A stretch of DNA of 31,935 bases from contig CANRLD010000002.1 of NCBI GenBank assembly GCA_947631375.1, positions 1 to 31,935 of the forward strand, written 5' to 3'. The position numbers and the translations under genes are program-made. Source of the DNA: an uncultured Methylophaga sp. Its GTDB lineage: Bacteria > Pseudomonadota > Gammaproteobacteria > Nitrosococcales > Methylophagaceae. Of the stretch, positions 22,971-31,578 are shown piece after piece (the stretch's first letter is position 1; every line of letters starts with the position of its first letter). The notes beneath the pieces are model-generated. The model searched no databases. It worked only from the letters and a program-made list of their open reading frames with translations, and had not been told where the DNA came from.

Positions 22971-25418
22971 TTAGAATAAACTTTTAAGTTTTTCTTTAAG
23001 CTGATCTTCGGCGGAGGGGGCTGGTTTCTTGTCAGCATCTGCTGCCTCTTCCTCCGTTGCCGGTTCTGATTTGGATTGGCTACCACCCAAAGCACCACCC
23101 AGTAAACCGCCTAAATCATCTCCCAGCTTTTCTTTGAGTTTTTCTTCGGCTTTGGCTTTTAGTTCGCCCGTTGCCTGTTCTTTTAGCACGGCTGCCAGAT
23201 CGACACTCGGTCTTGGGTTGTCAAAACTGCCTGTAACTTTGACAGGAATAGTCAGACCGCGAAGGTCTTCCAGTCCTTGGCCTCCCTGACCTTCAATAGT
23301 ACCGACGATGGACACCCGCACGCCATAATCCAGCACCTCTCGAGGCAAATCAATATCGCCTGCTCCCGTTACCCGGAGCAAAGGAGACATTAATTCCAGA
23401 TCCTGATTGTTGATAATGCCTTCGTTAGCAGTAAAGCTGCCTTTAAGGCTGCTAAAGTCAGTTTGTACAGGCTCATTGGTTTCGCTGGCGCGCTGGCCTG
23501 AAATAACGGCTTTTGCCTGACGAATTGCTTCGGCAATATTGATACCTTTTAATGCGCCATCAGTAAAAGAAAAGGCGCCGTTACCACTCAGACTTTGTTT
23601 GATTGCATTAATGTCTTTACCACTGCCCGCAAGTTTGACATTGGCGTTGGCGGTACCTGAAATACGATCATTACCGGTCAGGTCTTTTAATAACGGACCA
23701 GCTTGAATGCCTTGCAGGTTTTCATCAACTGACAGTTTCAGAGCATCATTTCGGGCATCAAGATTGATATTACCCTGGTATTTACCCTGATACAGTTCAG
23801 CTGATAACGGAGCCAGTTTAACCAGCCCGTCTTTAGCATCAATGGTGATTACGATATTTTCGCTGGTAATACCACTGACTTTGAGTTTACCGATCTTGAA
23901 GCTGCCTTTAGCATTAATTTCACGCAATGCTGCCAGCGGCAATTCTTCTGCTGGTGCGCTATTGGCAGCTGCATTTGCCGTTGTGGCAGGTGCCTTTGCC
24001 GGCTGCTCAGTGGTTTCTTTTGCAGGTGGCAAATAGCGATCAGCATCTATTTGATCCAACGACAAATCGAAGGTGTAGCCTGGTTTTGCAAAGTTACTGA
24101 TACCAGCTTGACCAGTCAGCTGACTTTGATCCAGAGTCAATTGCAGGTTTCTGGCCGTTACAGCATTTTTACTGCCGCTGATTTCAGTGCTCAGCTGAAC
24201 TTGTTTAAGAGTGTCTGGATCAGCCATTTCAGGTAATTCGATTTTCAGATCATTGGCCAGCTTGCGTAGATTAAACGGTGTAATGGCAATATTACCGTTG
24301 AATGCCAAGTCGTTAGATAAAATATTTTCTGCCTGGATCTGCCCATTAACCGTCAGGTCAACCAGCTGGATGATGAGATCGCTTATTTGTGCGGTTTCAT
24401 TTGCCAGATTTGCTGTAACGTTCGTATTTGCTTTCAGTGTGGCCTTGCCTCCTGGCAGCTTTTCGTCATCAATCGTGGCGGTCAACGCCAGATCTGAAAT
24501 ACGGTGCTGCTGTGTGTCCAGATTGGCCTCTACCAGCCCCGAGAGTTTGGCATCAATTTTTTGGGTTTCGCTGTTTCCTTGCAGGCTCAGATCCAGTCCA
24601 TTTATAGTGATCAGCTGGCTCGCCATATTGGCATTGATATTGGCTCGCAGATCAAGGTTTGCTTGATGCAGCGGCATTGTTGTGCTGTTGGCTACTGTAT
24701 TGAGCACGAGGTCTTCAACTGCGTACAGCTGCTTTTCCAGGTCAACAATCACTTTTGTATCGAGCTTGATGTGTGCTTTTACATTGGGTTCACTGCTGAT
24801 CAAGTCGAATGCTGCGGTCAGCGCTGTTGGTTTGCCAGGAACCAATGGATCGGTATCCAGATTAAGATTGCGTAGCTGAAAGTTTTCGCCTTTACTGGCA
24901 TCTGACCACAGCACATTGGCATTGGATAGTTTGACACCGGCAACATTAATTGCGGATAAGCCGCTGTCTGATTCAGCTTGTGTTTGGCTGGGCGTAGTCT
25001 CATCAGTGGTGGCGGTGTCAGCATCAGTCTTTGTTAAATCATCCCAGTTGGTGATCCCTTCCTCGTTGGTTTCGAGGTTCAACAACAAACCATCCAGCAC
25101 GATGGTATCCATTTCCAATTCTTTTTTGAGCAGCGGCATTAATTTAATACGAACTTTGGCTGCTTGAACGCTGGCAAAGGATTCTGCCTCAAAGCCATTG
25201 GCATTACTCAGGGATAATGGACCAAGCTCAAGCGCTATCCAGGGGAAAACGGATAAGCCGATATCACCTTGCAAGGTAAGGTTTCGACCTGTGGCTTTTT
25301 CAACCTGGGCGGCAATTTCGTCTTTGTAATCGTTTGGATCGATAATGAAGGGCAGGGCTGCCAGTGCAGCAATAAGAAGAATAATAATTCCGATGACCAG
25401 TTTAATAATGGTACGCAT
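22971..25418 (-). CDS. AsmA family protein (large envelope protein)
   Basis: 815 residues with one amino-terminal membrane helix (IIKLVIGIIILLIAALAALP) and a long periplasmic part. The segment after the helix (DPNDYKDEIAAQVEKATGRN, then LTLQGDIGLSVFPW) is the AsmA start. The carboxyl part (GNGAFSFTDGALKGINIAEA, then LRVTGAGDIDLP and SVVG-like strands) is the AsmA carboxyl domain. Between them are beta-rich repeats and a low-complexity Ala/Pro/Thr stretch; another Glu/Ala/Lys-rich stretch ends the protein. AsmA-like proteins resemble bridge-type lipid transporters and are linked to phospholipid movement between membranes, but this member's cargo is unknown. ATG 25416-25418. mutY follows after 52 bases with a hairpin between them. 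Confidence 0.9.
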   Translation of the reverse strand: MRTIIKLVIGIIILLIAALAALPFIIDPNDYKDEIAAQVEKATGRNLTLQGDIGLSVFPWIALELGPLSLSNANGFEAESFASVQAAKVRIKLMPLLKKELEMDTIVLDGLLLNLETNEEGITNWDDLTKTDADTATTDETTPSQTQAESDSGLSAINVAGVKLSNANVLWSDASKGENFQLRNLNLDTDPLVPGKPTALTAAFDLISSEPNVKAHIKLDTKVIVDLEKQLYAVEDLVLNTVANSTTMPLHQANLDLRANINANMASQLITINGLDLSLQGNSETQKIDAKLSGLVEANLDTQQHRISDLALTATIDDEKLPGGKATLKANTNVTANLANETAQISDLIIQLVDLTVNGQIQAENILSNDLAFNGNIAITPFNLRKLANDLKIELPEMADPDTLKQVQLSTEISGSKNAVTARNLQLTLDQSQLTGQAGISNFAKPGYTFDLSLDQIDADRYLPPAKETTEQPAKAPATTANAAANSAPAEELPLAALREINAKGSFKIGKLKVSGITSENIVITIDAKDGLVKLAPLSAELYQGKYQGNINLDARNDALKLSVDENLQGIQAGPLLKDLTGNDRISGTANANVKLAGSGKDINAIKQSLSGNGAFSFTDGALKGINIAEAIRQAKAVISGQRASETNEPVQTDFSSLKGSFTANEGIINNQDLELMSPLLRVTGAGDIDLPREVLDYGVRVSIVGTIEGQGGQGLEDLRGLTIPVKVTGSFDNPRPSVDLAAVLKEQATGELKAKAEEKLKEKLGDDLGGLLGGALGGSQSKSEPATEEEAADADKKPAPSAEDQLKEKLKSLF

Positions 25419-25502
25419 GGTTGGATCCTGTTCTGGTAATTACAAAGATGCTGAGATAATAAGTTATTTACTGTGATTTATGAACCGCCTTTGGCGATAC
25501 AA

Positions 25503-25572
25503 CGGATAGTTATCCGCCATTTATCTCCAAAACGGGTGCGTTATTTTTACTAAAAAACTAACCAGGTTAGTT
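25503..25572. repeat. Two short perfect dyads in the gap upstream of the AsmA-family gene
   Basis: The 272-base gap 25419-25690 contains CGGATAGTTATCCG (25503-25516, 6-bp arms, 2-base centre) and AACTAACC (25556-25563) with GGTTAGTT (25565-25572), 8-bp arms around a single A. A dyad this tight is more like a protein binding site than an RNA hairpin. The sites lie 85-154 bases before the AsmA-family ATG, where an operator could act. No further gene is seen in the gap. Confidence 0.4.
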
Positions 25573-25690
25573 ACCGAAAACTAATCGACAGATTTTTGTG
25601 CAAAAAGTGCGGAGCGTATTTTTTCTTTATATGGCTGCTTGATTTTATTCGAAAGTCTGGTGTCGATTGCATTCAAGCAGCACACTGGTG

Positions 25691-26482
25691 TTACAACAGA
25701 TATTGAAGGACTATCTTGCTGCCGATATATGCCAATAACAGGAAGGCGAATCCGGATAAAGTCCACTTGACTGCGGTTTGGCCGCGCCAACCATATTGCC
25801 TGCGGCCCCATAACAAGCAGGCAAATACCAGCCAGGCAATAATTGATAGAACTGTCTTATGTGCAAGATGCTGGGTTATGAAGTTTTCGACAAAAATAAA
25901 ACCAGTTATTAAGCCAATGGTTAGCAGGACAAAGCCAATATTGAGTAACTGAAACAGCGCTTTCTCCATCGTTTGCAGAGGCGGTAATTTACGCACCAGT
26001 CCCTGGGTTTGTTTCTGACGAAGTTGTTTTTCGTATATCGCCAGGATAATGGCTTGAATAGCCGCCAGTGACAGCAGGGAGTATGACATTAACGACAACA
26101 GGATATGCCACTCCAAAGCCGGATCGCTGAGTGGCCGCTGCGTACCAGGTACTTCTACACGAAATATCAGACATAACGCGACTAGTGGATAGACGACAAT
26201 ACCTGGGTGAGCAAGTGGCGAGCGTATGCCGGTTAAGGCAGCAATAAAGGCCATTAGCCAAGCGGCGATGGATAAGGTACTCATCAGGCTGAGATCCCAG
26301 CCATGGGCAAACTTCATCGTGAAATAAATGTCAGCAGCATGAAACAGTAAGGCTAGCGTAGTGATAATGCCGACAGGTAGTAGTAATTTACGGGCACTAT
26401 TGTCACGTTTGACAAAATTGCGGATAAGAATAAGGCTGCAACTTAAATAGAGTAGAAAGGCTAATGCGTTGGCAATGGCCAT
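25691..26482 (-). CDS. ypjD: YpjD/CcsA-like inner-membrane protein (cytochrome c assembly family)
   Basis: 263 residues with about eight membrane helices, starting MAIANALAFLLYLSCSLILI. Conserved histidines of the CcsA/HemX family are present: LFHAADIYF early, EWHILLSLMSYSLL in the middle, and LAHKTVLSIIAWLVF near the end, with the WHxxxS-type segment. CcsA-like proteins carry heme across the membrane for cytochrome c maturation, but YpjD lacks the full tryptophan-rich motif and its function is not proven. Divergent placement next to ffh is the same as in E. coli and supports the symbol. ATG 26480-26482 is preceded on the minus strand by AAGGAC/CCTCC-like sequence without a clear Shine-Dalgarno match. 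Confidence 0.88.
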   Translation of the reverse strand: MAIANALAFLLYLSCSLILIRNFVKRDNSARKLLLPVGIITTLALLFHAADIYFTMKFAHGWDLSLMSTLSIAAWLMAFIAALTGIRSPLAHPGIVVYPLVALCLIFRVEVPGTQRPLSDPALEWHILLSLMSYSLLSLAAIQAIILAIYEKQLRQKQTQGLVRKLPPLQTMEKALFQLLNIGFVLLTIGLITGFIFVENFITQHLAHKTVLSIIAWLVFACLLWGRRQYGWRGQTAVKWTLSGFAFLLLAYIGSKIVLQYLL

Positions 26483-26573
26483 GGAGGAGGGTCCTTAAAT
26501 TCCGGTTCGCTGTATCCAGCAAGGTGCCTGCTAATGATAAACGATCAGCTGCTCTGCTGGGAATCATATCAGT

Positions 26574-26579
26574 TATAAT
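26574..26579 (+). promoter_or_regulatory. Putative -10 box of ffh promoter
   Basis: A perfect TATAAT lies 53 bases before the ffh ATG in the divergent ypjD-ffh gap. The bases 16-18 upstream do not form a good -35. AGGA 7 bases before ATG 26633 is the ribosome binding site. Confidence 0.45.
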
Positions 26580-26632
26580 ATAGTGTCTATCTTAACAGTA
26601 CTGATTGTTTCAGTAGCGATGCAGGATACATT

Positions 26633-28003
26633 ATGTTTGACAGCCTAAGTGACAGACTTGCCGGTAGTCTCAAAAAACTGCGCGGCCAGGGTCGAATCAC
26701 CGAAGATAATATTAAAGAAACGCTGCGTGAAGTACGCATGGCGTTATTGGAAGCTGACGTAGCTCTGCCCGTAGTTCGTGAATTTATCGAAAAGGTAAAA
26801 GAGCGGGCAATGGGGCAGGATGTTATGCGCAGCCTCAGCCCGGGACAAGTTTTCGTCAAGATCGTCAACGATGAACTGGTCGCGGTGATGGGGGATGAAG
26901 ACAACAGTCTTAATCTGAACACTCAGCCACCGGCAGTTATTCTGATGGCCGGTTTACAAGGTGCCGGTAAAACAACAAGCGTGGCCAAACTCGCCCGCTG
27001 GTTAAAGGAAAGACAGAAAAAATCGGTGATGGTTGCCAGTGCCGATATTTATCGCCCGGCAGCGATTGAGCAGCTGAAAACGCTTGCTAAAGATGTCGAA
27101 GCCAAGTTTTTCCCAAGTGATAGCAGTCAAGATCCGGTGGCCATCGCTCAGGCAGCAATTGCACAGGCAAAACTTGAATACGTTGATGTGGTGATTATTG
27201 ATACGGCAGGCCGACTGCATATCGATGATGACATGATGAGTGAGATCAAACAGATCCATGCGGCGATAAACCCTGTGGAAACACTGTTCACTGTCGACAG
27301 TATGACGGGGCAGGATGCCGCGAACACCGCCAGAGCGTTTAATGATGCATTACCGCTAACTGGCGTAATTTTGACTAAAACGGATGGTGATGCCCGGGGT
27401 GGAGCTGCATTATCCATCCGGCATATCACCGGCAAGCCAATCAAGTTTATGGGCGTGGGCGAAAAAACCACGGCCCTGGAAGTCTTTCATCCAGAGCGTG
27501 TTGTCTCCAGAATTCTGGGTATGGGCGATGTCCTTTCTCTGGTTGAGGAAGCACAGCAAAAGCTGGATGCCGGTTCGGCGGAGAAGCTCGCAAACAAACT
27601 CAAAAAAGGCAAAGGCTTTGATTTAGAAGATTTTCGCGATCAATTACAGCAGATGAGCAAGATGGGGGGAATTTCCTCGCTGATTGATAAATTACCGGGA
27701 ATGGGGCAGCTTCCTGCTGCGGTAAAAAACCAGGCAAATGATAAAGAACTGGTAAAAATGGAAGCAATGATTAATTCGATGACGCCTAAAGAGCGTCGCC
27801 GGCCGGAATTAATCAAAGGCTCGCGCAAGAAGCGCATCGCAATCGGGTCGGGAACGCACATTCAGGACGTGAACCGGTTGCTGAAACAGTTCACCCAAAT
27901 GCAGAAAATGATGAAGAAAATGGGTCAGAAAGGTGGAATGGCCAAAATGATGCGTGGTCTGGGCGGCAAACTGCCAATGGGCGGCGGTGGCATGCCATTT
28001 TAA
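26633..28003 (+). CDS. ffh: Signal recognition particle protein Ffh
   Basis: GTPase subunit of the bacterial signal recognition particle; with 4.5S RNA and FtsY it takes nascent membrane proteins to the inner membrane. 456 residues. The N domain (about 1-90) precedes the G domain with G1 GLQGAGKTT (107-115), the DIYRPAAIEQL and DTAGRLHID motifs, TKTDGDARGG, and GxGEK-type closing loop. The M domain (about 300-456) binds the signal peptide and RNA: RRRPELIKGSRKKRIAIGSG is the RNA-binding segment, and a Met/Gly-rich tail follows. ATG 26633 has AGGA 7 bases upstream. It starts the conserved ffh-rpsP-rimM-trmD-rplS order. The 4.5S RNA gene is not in the window. Confidence 0.98.
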   Translation: MFDSLSDRLAGSLKKLRGQGRITEDNIKETLREVRMALLEADVALPVVREFIEKVKERAMGQDVMRSLSPGQVFVKIVNDELVAVMGDEDNSLNLNTQPPAVILMAGLQGAGKTTSVAKLARWLKERQKKSVMVASADIYRPAAIEQLKTLAKDVEAKFFPSDSSQDPVAIAQAAIAQAKLEYVDVVIIDTAGRLHIDDDMMSEIKQIHAAINPVETLFTVDSMTGQDAANTARAFNDALPLTGVILTKTDGDARGGAALSIRHITGKPIKFMGVGEKTTALEVFHPERVVSRILGMGDVLSLVEEAQQKLDAGSAEKLANKLKKGKGFDLEDFRDQLQQMSKMGGISSLIDKLPGMGQLPAAVKNQANDKELVKMEAMINSMTPKERRRPELIKGSRKKRIAIGSGTHIQDVNRLLKQFTQMQKMMKKMGQKGGMAKMMRGLGGKLPMGGGGMPF

Positions 28004-28022
28004 TACAAACCCATTTACAGCT

Positions 28023-28050
28023 TTGCAAACCCAACATAAGTGCGTAAAAT
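28023..28050 (+). promoter_or_regulatory. Putative promoter of rpsP-rimM-trmD-rplS
   Basis: TTGCAA (28023-28028) and TAAAAT (28045-28050) are separated by 16 bases, in the 85-base gap between ffh and rpsP. The implied leader is about 32 bases, with GGCAGG as the ribosome binding site. A separate promoter here would let ribosomal protein genes be expressed above ffh. Confidence 0.45.
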
Positions 28051-28088
28051 AACAATATTTTCCATCCAGATTTTCAACGGGCAGGTTT

Positions 28089-28337
28089 ATGGTAACAATC
28101 AGAATGACACGTGGCGGCGCTAAAAAGCGTCCTTTTTATGGCATTGTTGTAACCGATTCGCGCAGCAAGCGCGATGGTCGTTATATTGAGCGTGTTGGTT
28201 TCTTTAACCCAATCGCTAAAGGTCAGGAAGAAGAATTACGTATTGATTTAGAGCGTGTTCAGCATTGGATCAGCCAGGGTGCACAAACCTCTGAACGTGT
28301 TGCTCAGCTGATTAAGAAAGCGCAAAAAGCAGCTTAA
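28089..28337 (+). CDS. rpsP: 30S ribosomal protein S16
   Basis: 82 residues, the same length as E. coli S16. Amino end MVTIRMTRGGAKKRPFYGIV and following DSRSKRDGRYIERVGFFNP are the S16 signature; ERVQHWISQGAQTSERVAQL is the conserved carboxyl helix. S16 binds 16S rRNA early in assembly of the 30S body. It lies 85 bases after ffh and 21 bases before rimM, in the order found in most gammaproteobacteria. Confidence 0.98.
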   Translation: MVTIRMTRGGAKKRPFYGIVVTDSRSKRDGRYIERVGFFNPIAKGQEEELRIDLERVQHWISQGAQTSERVAQLIKKAQKAA

Positions 28338-28358
28338 TTTTTCTCCGGGAGCATCGTT

Positions 28359-28880
28359 ATGGCGGATGCCAGCGAATATATCCCGGTAGGGAAGATATCG
28401 GGGGTTTTTGGCGTTAAAGGTTGGGTAAAGGTTTTTTCTTTTACTGAACCACGCGAAAACATCCTGGAATATAAACCGCTTTATGTGCTGCGGCACGGTG
28501 ATTGGCTACCGATTGATGTTAATGGTGGTCAATTGCAGGGAAAAGCGGTAGTCATGAGTCTCGAAAATGTCACCGACCGCGAACAGGCGATGGCGTTGAT
28601 AGGTTCTGAATTAGCGATCAAACGATCGCAATTGGTCGAAACTGAAGACGATGAGTTTTACTGGGCTGATCTGATCGGTTTATCAGTGGTTAATACTGAA
28701 GATCAGTTGCTGGGACAGGTTGACCATTTGCTGGAAACAGGTGCCAATGATGTCCTGGTAGTAGACGCAATAGAACCAGATACGCAGTATCTGATTCCGT
28801 TTGTGTTAGAGAAAACAGTGCTGGATGTTGATCTGGAGAACAAACAAATCCGGGTCGACTGGCAGACTGATTATCTTTGA
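28359..28880 (+). CDS. rimM: Ribosome maturation factor RimM
   Basis: 173 residues. The amino-terminal RimM barrel has VGKISGVFGVKGWVKVFSFT, and the carboxyl-terminal PRC-barrel has EFYWADLIGLSVVN and LIPFVLEKTVLDVDLENKQI. RimM binds S19 and helps fold the 30S head during late 16S processing. ATG 28359 is preceded by GGGAG at a normal distance. The stop lies 7 bases before the trmD ATG, and the trmD ribosome binding sequence (GAAGA) lies at this junction, so the two are co-expressed. Confidence 0.97.
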   Translation: MADASEYIPVGKISGVFGVKGWVKVFSFTEPRENILEYKPLYVLRHGDWLPIDVNGGQLQGKAVVMSLENVTDREQAMALIGSELAIKRSQLVETEDDEFYWADLIGLSVVNTEDQLLGQVDHLLETGANDVLVVDAIEPDTQYLIPFVLEKTVLDVDLENKQIRVDWQTDYL

Positions 28881-28887
28881 AGATGAA

Positions 28888-29631
28888 ATGAAACTGTCGA
28901 TAATTTCGCTGTTTCCAGAGATGTTTGATGCAGTAACAGAATATGGCGTAACCGGACGGGCGGTAAAGCAGGGGAAGTTAACCCTGAATTATTTGAACCC
29001 GCGAGAATTTACGTTTGATAAGCACCAGACGGTGGATGATCGACCCTATGGCGGTGGTCCTGGAATGGTGATGAAAGTTAGCCCCTTGTTGGCTGCCATT
29101 AATTCGGCAAAACAACAACTTGGTGATGATGCGAAGGTGGTTTACCTGTCACCACAAGGGCAAAAGCTGGATCAGCATGCGTTAGGCAAAATGGCTGAAC
29201 GCAAGGCAATGATTCTGCTGGCTGGCCGCTATGAAGGTATTGATGAGCGGCTGGTGGAACAGGAAATTGATGAGGAATGGTCAATTGGTGACTATGTCCT
29301 TAGCGGAGGTGAACTGGCAGCCATGGTCATGATTGATGGTGTAGCCCGTTTGCTGCCTGGCGTGCTGGGTGATGCAGAGTCGGCAGAGCAAGACTCGTTT
29401 ATGAATGGTCTTTTGGATCATCCACATTACACCCGGCCGGAAACGTTAAATGGCCAGACGGTACCTGAGGTATTGTTAGGTGGAAATCATGAGGCAATAC
29501 GCAAGTGGCGCCTCAAGCAGTCCTTGGGACGAACATGGTTACGGCGACCTGATTTGTTGGAATTGATAACTTTAACAACAGAGCAAGCCGCTTTATTGGA
29601 AGAATTTATTGCCGAGCGCGGGCAGGATTAG
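28888..29631 (+). CDS. trmD: tRNA (guanine-N1-)-methyltransferase TrmD
   Basis: Methylates G37 of tRNAs that read codons starting with C, preventing +1 frameshifts, using S-adenosylmethionine. 247 residues from ATG 28888 (the frame is open to 28825, but that is within rimM). The amino end KLSIISLFPEMF is the family start. Motifs PYGGGPGMVMK, LLAGRYEGIDERL and EWSIGDYVLSGGELAAMVMI form the trefoil-knot cofactor site and the flexible lid; DHPHYTRP is the catalytic loop. E. coli TrmD has 255 residues. It sits between rimM and rplS as usual. Confidence 0.97.
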   Translation: MKLSIISLFPEMFDAVTEYGVTGRAVKQGKLTLNYLNPREFTFDKHQTVDDRPYGGGPGMVMKVSPLLAAINSAKQQLGDDAKVVYLSPQGQKLDQHALGKMAERKAMILLAGRYEGIDERLVEQEIDEEWSIGDYVLSGGELAAMVMIDGVARLLPGVLGDAESAEQDSFMNGLLDHPHYTRPETLNGQTVPEVLLGGNHEAIRKWRLKQSLGRTWLRRPDLLELITLTTEQAALLEEFIAERGQD

Positions 29632-29644
29632 TTGGGAGCAAACA

Positions 29645-29989
29645 ATGAGTAACATTATCGATCAGCTTAACGCTGAACAATTGAGAACCGATATTCCGGA
29701 TTTTTCTGCCGGTGACACTGTTATTGTCAAGGTTCGTATTAAAGAAGGCGAACGTGAGCGTGAACAGGCATTTGAAGGTGTCGTTATCGCAAAACGTAAC
29801 CGTGGTTTGCATTCAGCTTTCACTGTTCGCAAAATTTCTAACGGTGTTGGTGTGGAACGTGTTTTTCAAACACACAGCCCTACTGTTGCCAGTGTTGACG
29901 TAAAACGCCGTGGTGCTGTTCGCCGTGCGAAACTGTACTACTTGCGTGACCTGGCGGGTAAAGCAGCACGGATCAAAGAAAAATTGTAA
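29645..29989 (+). CDS. rplS: 50S ribosomal protein L19
   Basis: 114 residues. MSNIIDQLNAEQLRTDIPDF and GDTVIVKVRIKEGERER, then FEGVVIAKRNRGLHSAFTVR, span the whole L19 fold; the basic end has KRRGAVRRAKLYYLRD. L19 lies at the 30S-50S interface. ATG 29645 has GGAG 8 bases upstream; the longer open frame from 29609 overlaps trmD and is not used. A strong terminator begins 31 bases after the stop and closes the rpsP-rplS run. Confidence 0.98.
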   Translation: MSNIIDQLNAEQLRTDIPDFSAGDTVIVKVRIKEGEREREQAFEGVVIAKRNRGLHSAFTVRKISNGVGVERVFQTHSPTVASVDVKRRGAVRRAKLYYLRDLAGKAARIKEKL

Positions 29990-30020
29990 GCACAGCGGAT
30001 CGGTTGATTCGTTGTTCTTT

Positions 30021-30056
30021 AAAAGGGACAAAGCATTTTTGCTTTGTCCCTTTTTT
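30021..30056 (+). terminator. Rho-independent terminator after rplS
   Basis: A perfect 15-bp stem pairs AAAAGGGACAAAGCA (30021-30035) with TGCTTTGTCCCTTTT (30040-30054) around a TTTT loop, then continues the T run to 30056. It is a textbook intrinsic terminator. Confidence 0.95.
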
Positions 30057-30103
30057 ATACGCTGAATTTGTTAGCCTGTTTGTTGATTGGGTGAGAAAGT
30101 CAC

Positions 30104-31009
30104 ATGACAAAATCAAGCGAGACTGAAATACGTTATCTGCAAGGTTTTCTTGATGTGTTGTGGCTGGAAGCAGGGCTTAGCAGCAACACAATCGCTGCTT
30201 ATCGACATGATTTGCTTGCTTTTGCTAGTTGGTTGCAACCTTTGGAAGTGAGTTTGGCCACCGCAGAGGCCGAGCATATTCAGCGTTATTTGCAACAACG
30301 TATGCGAGAAGGGAAGAAAGTTCGCAGTGATGCGCGCTTGTTATCCAGTTTAAGACGTTTTTACCGATATTTATGCCGTGAAAGCCTGCGGGACTCAGAT
30401 CCGACAGCCATGCTGGAGTCACCCAGACTGGGCAAACCCTTACCGGCAAGTTTGTCAGAAGCCGATGTCGACAAGTTGTTGGCACAACCGGATACAGAAA
30501 CGGCGCTGGGAATGCGCGATCGCACCATGCTGGAAGTGTTATACGCCACAGGATTACGCGTTTCAGAGCTGGTGGCCTTAACCTTTGAACAATTGAATAT
30601 GCGCCAAGGCTTAATTCGCTGTATCGGTAAGGGAAATAAAGAACGGCTGGTACCGCTGGGTGAAGTTGCGCTTGATTGGCTGCAGCGCTACTTGCTGGAA
30701 AGTCGTCCACAACTACTGAATGGCCAAATTACTGATGATTTGTTCCCTACTCGCCGGGGAAAATCAATGACGCGACAAGCGTTCTGGTACCTTATCAAGC
30801 GCTACGCAGTATCCGCGCATATCGATAAAACACTTTCGCCTCACACACTACGCCACGCTTTTGCCACTCACTTGCTAAATCATGGTGCTGATCTGCGTGT
30901 CGTGCAATTACTGCTCGGGCATGCTGATTTGTCCACAACGCAGATCTATACCCATGTTGCCAAGGCGCGCTTGCAACAAATGCATCATCAGCATCATCCG
31001 CGCGGCTGA
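30104..31009 (+). CDS. xerD: Site-specific tyrosine recombinase XerD
   Basis: With XerC it resolves chromosome dimers at dif under FtsK control. 301 residues (E. coli 298). The amino-terminal core-binding domain (about 5-95) has GLSSNTIAAYRHDLLAF. The catalytic residues are all present: Arg152 (TGLRVSEL), Lys176 (GKGNKERLVPLG), His247 and Arg250 (SPHTLRHAFATHLL), His273 (LLGHADLSTTQIYTHV) and Tyr282. These spacings match XerD to within four residues. ATG 30104 follows 47 bases after the rplS terminator, so it has a new transcript start; no clear -35/-10 pair was found in this short gap. It is housekeeping, not a phage integrase: no attachment site or phage gene is nearby. Confidence 0.96.
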   Translation: MTKSSETEIRYLQGFLDVLWLEAGLSSNTIAAYRHDLLAFASWLQPLEVSLATAEAEHIQRYLQQRMREGKKVRSDARLLSSLRRFYRYLCRESLRDSDPTAMLESPRLGKPLPASLSEADVDKLLAQPDTETALGMRDRTMLEVLYATGLRVSELVALTFEQLNMRQGLIRCIGKGNKERLVPLGEVALDWLQRYLLESRPQLLNGQITDDLFPTRRGKSMTRQAFWYLIKRYAVSAHIDKTLSPHTLRHAFATHLLNHGADLRVVQLLLGHADLSTTQIYTHVAKARLQQMHHQHHPRG

Positions 31010-31079
31010 TATTTCGCGCCAGTTAGAGGTCAATGGTAAACTGGCCGGTTAAAACTGATTATATTTGGGAGAAGTCACC

Positions 31080-31565
31080 GTGCCGTCATTTGATATTGTT
31101 TCTGAAGTGAATAAACACGAGCTGAGCAATGCGGTAGATCAAACAAATCGCGAGCTTGATAATCGTTTTGATTTTCGTGGAACTGACGCCAAAGTAGAGC
31201 AGTCTGAAAAAACGCTGACGATGTATGCCAACAGTGATTTTCAACTGGATCAACTGCTTGATATCCTCAGAATGAAACTGGTTAAGCGTGGTATTGATGT
31301 CAGTTGCCTTGAGCTTAAAGACCCGATGGGGCATGGAAAAATGCGCAAGCAGGACGTGATTGTGCGTGAAGGTATTGATAAAGATCTGTCACGTACCATC
31401 GTCAAGCTGATCAAGGAAAGTAAAATAAAAGTTCAGGCAGCAGTACAAGGCGACAGCGTCAGAGTTACCGGTAAAAAACGAGATGATCTGCAACAGGTGA
31501 TGGCTTTGTTGAAAGGCCATGAGTCAGTGGATATGCCACTGCAATTTAATAATTTTCGCGATTAA
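31080..31565 (+). CDS. yajQ: YajQ family nucleotide-binding protein (UPF0234)
   Basis: 161 residues from GTG 31080 (E. coli YajQ 163). The start is set by GGGAGA at 31067-31072, 7 bases upstream, and by the family amino end PSFDIVSEVNKHELSNAVDQ; an earlier in-frame TTG at 31065 lies in the binding site. Further family segments are RELDNRFDFRGTDAKVEQ, GIDKDLSRTIVKLIKESKIK and VRVTGKKRDDLQQVMALLK. Members have a split double-RNA-binding-like fold; a Xanthomonas homologue binds cyclic di-GMP and acts with a transcription factor, while others bind tRNA or GTP. It lies between xerD and dsbC, genes that are directly adjacent in E. coli. Confidence 0.95.
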   Translation: MPSFDIVSEVNKHELSNAVDQTNRELDNRFDFRGTDAKVEQSEKTLTMYANSDFQLDQLLDILRMKLVKRGIDVSCLELKDPMGHGKMRKQDVIVREGIDKDLSRTIVKLIKESKIKVQAAVQGDSVRVTGKKRDDLQQVMALLKGHESVDMPLQFNNFRD

Positions 31566-31578
31566 GAGAACAGACAGA

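Noticed and set aside
30104..31009. Tyrosine recombinase as sign of a genomic island
   Set aside because: Catalytic spacing and length match housekeeping XerD, it has conserved neighbours, and no attachment repeats or phage genes are present.
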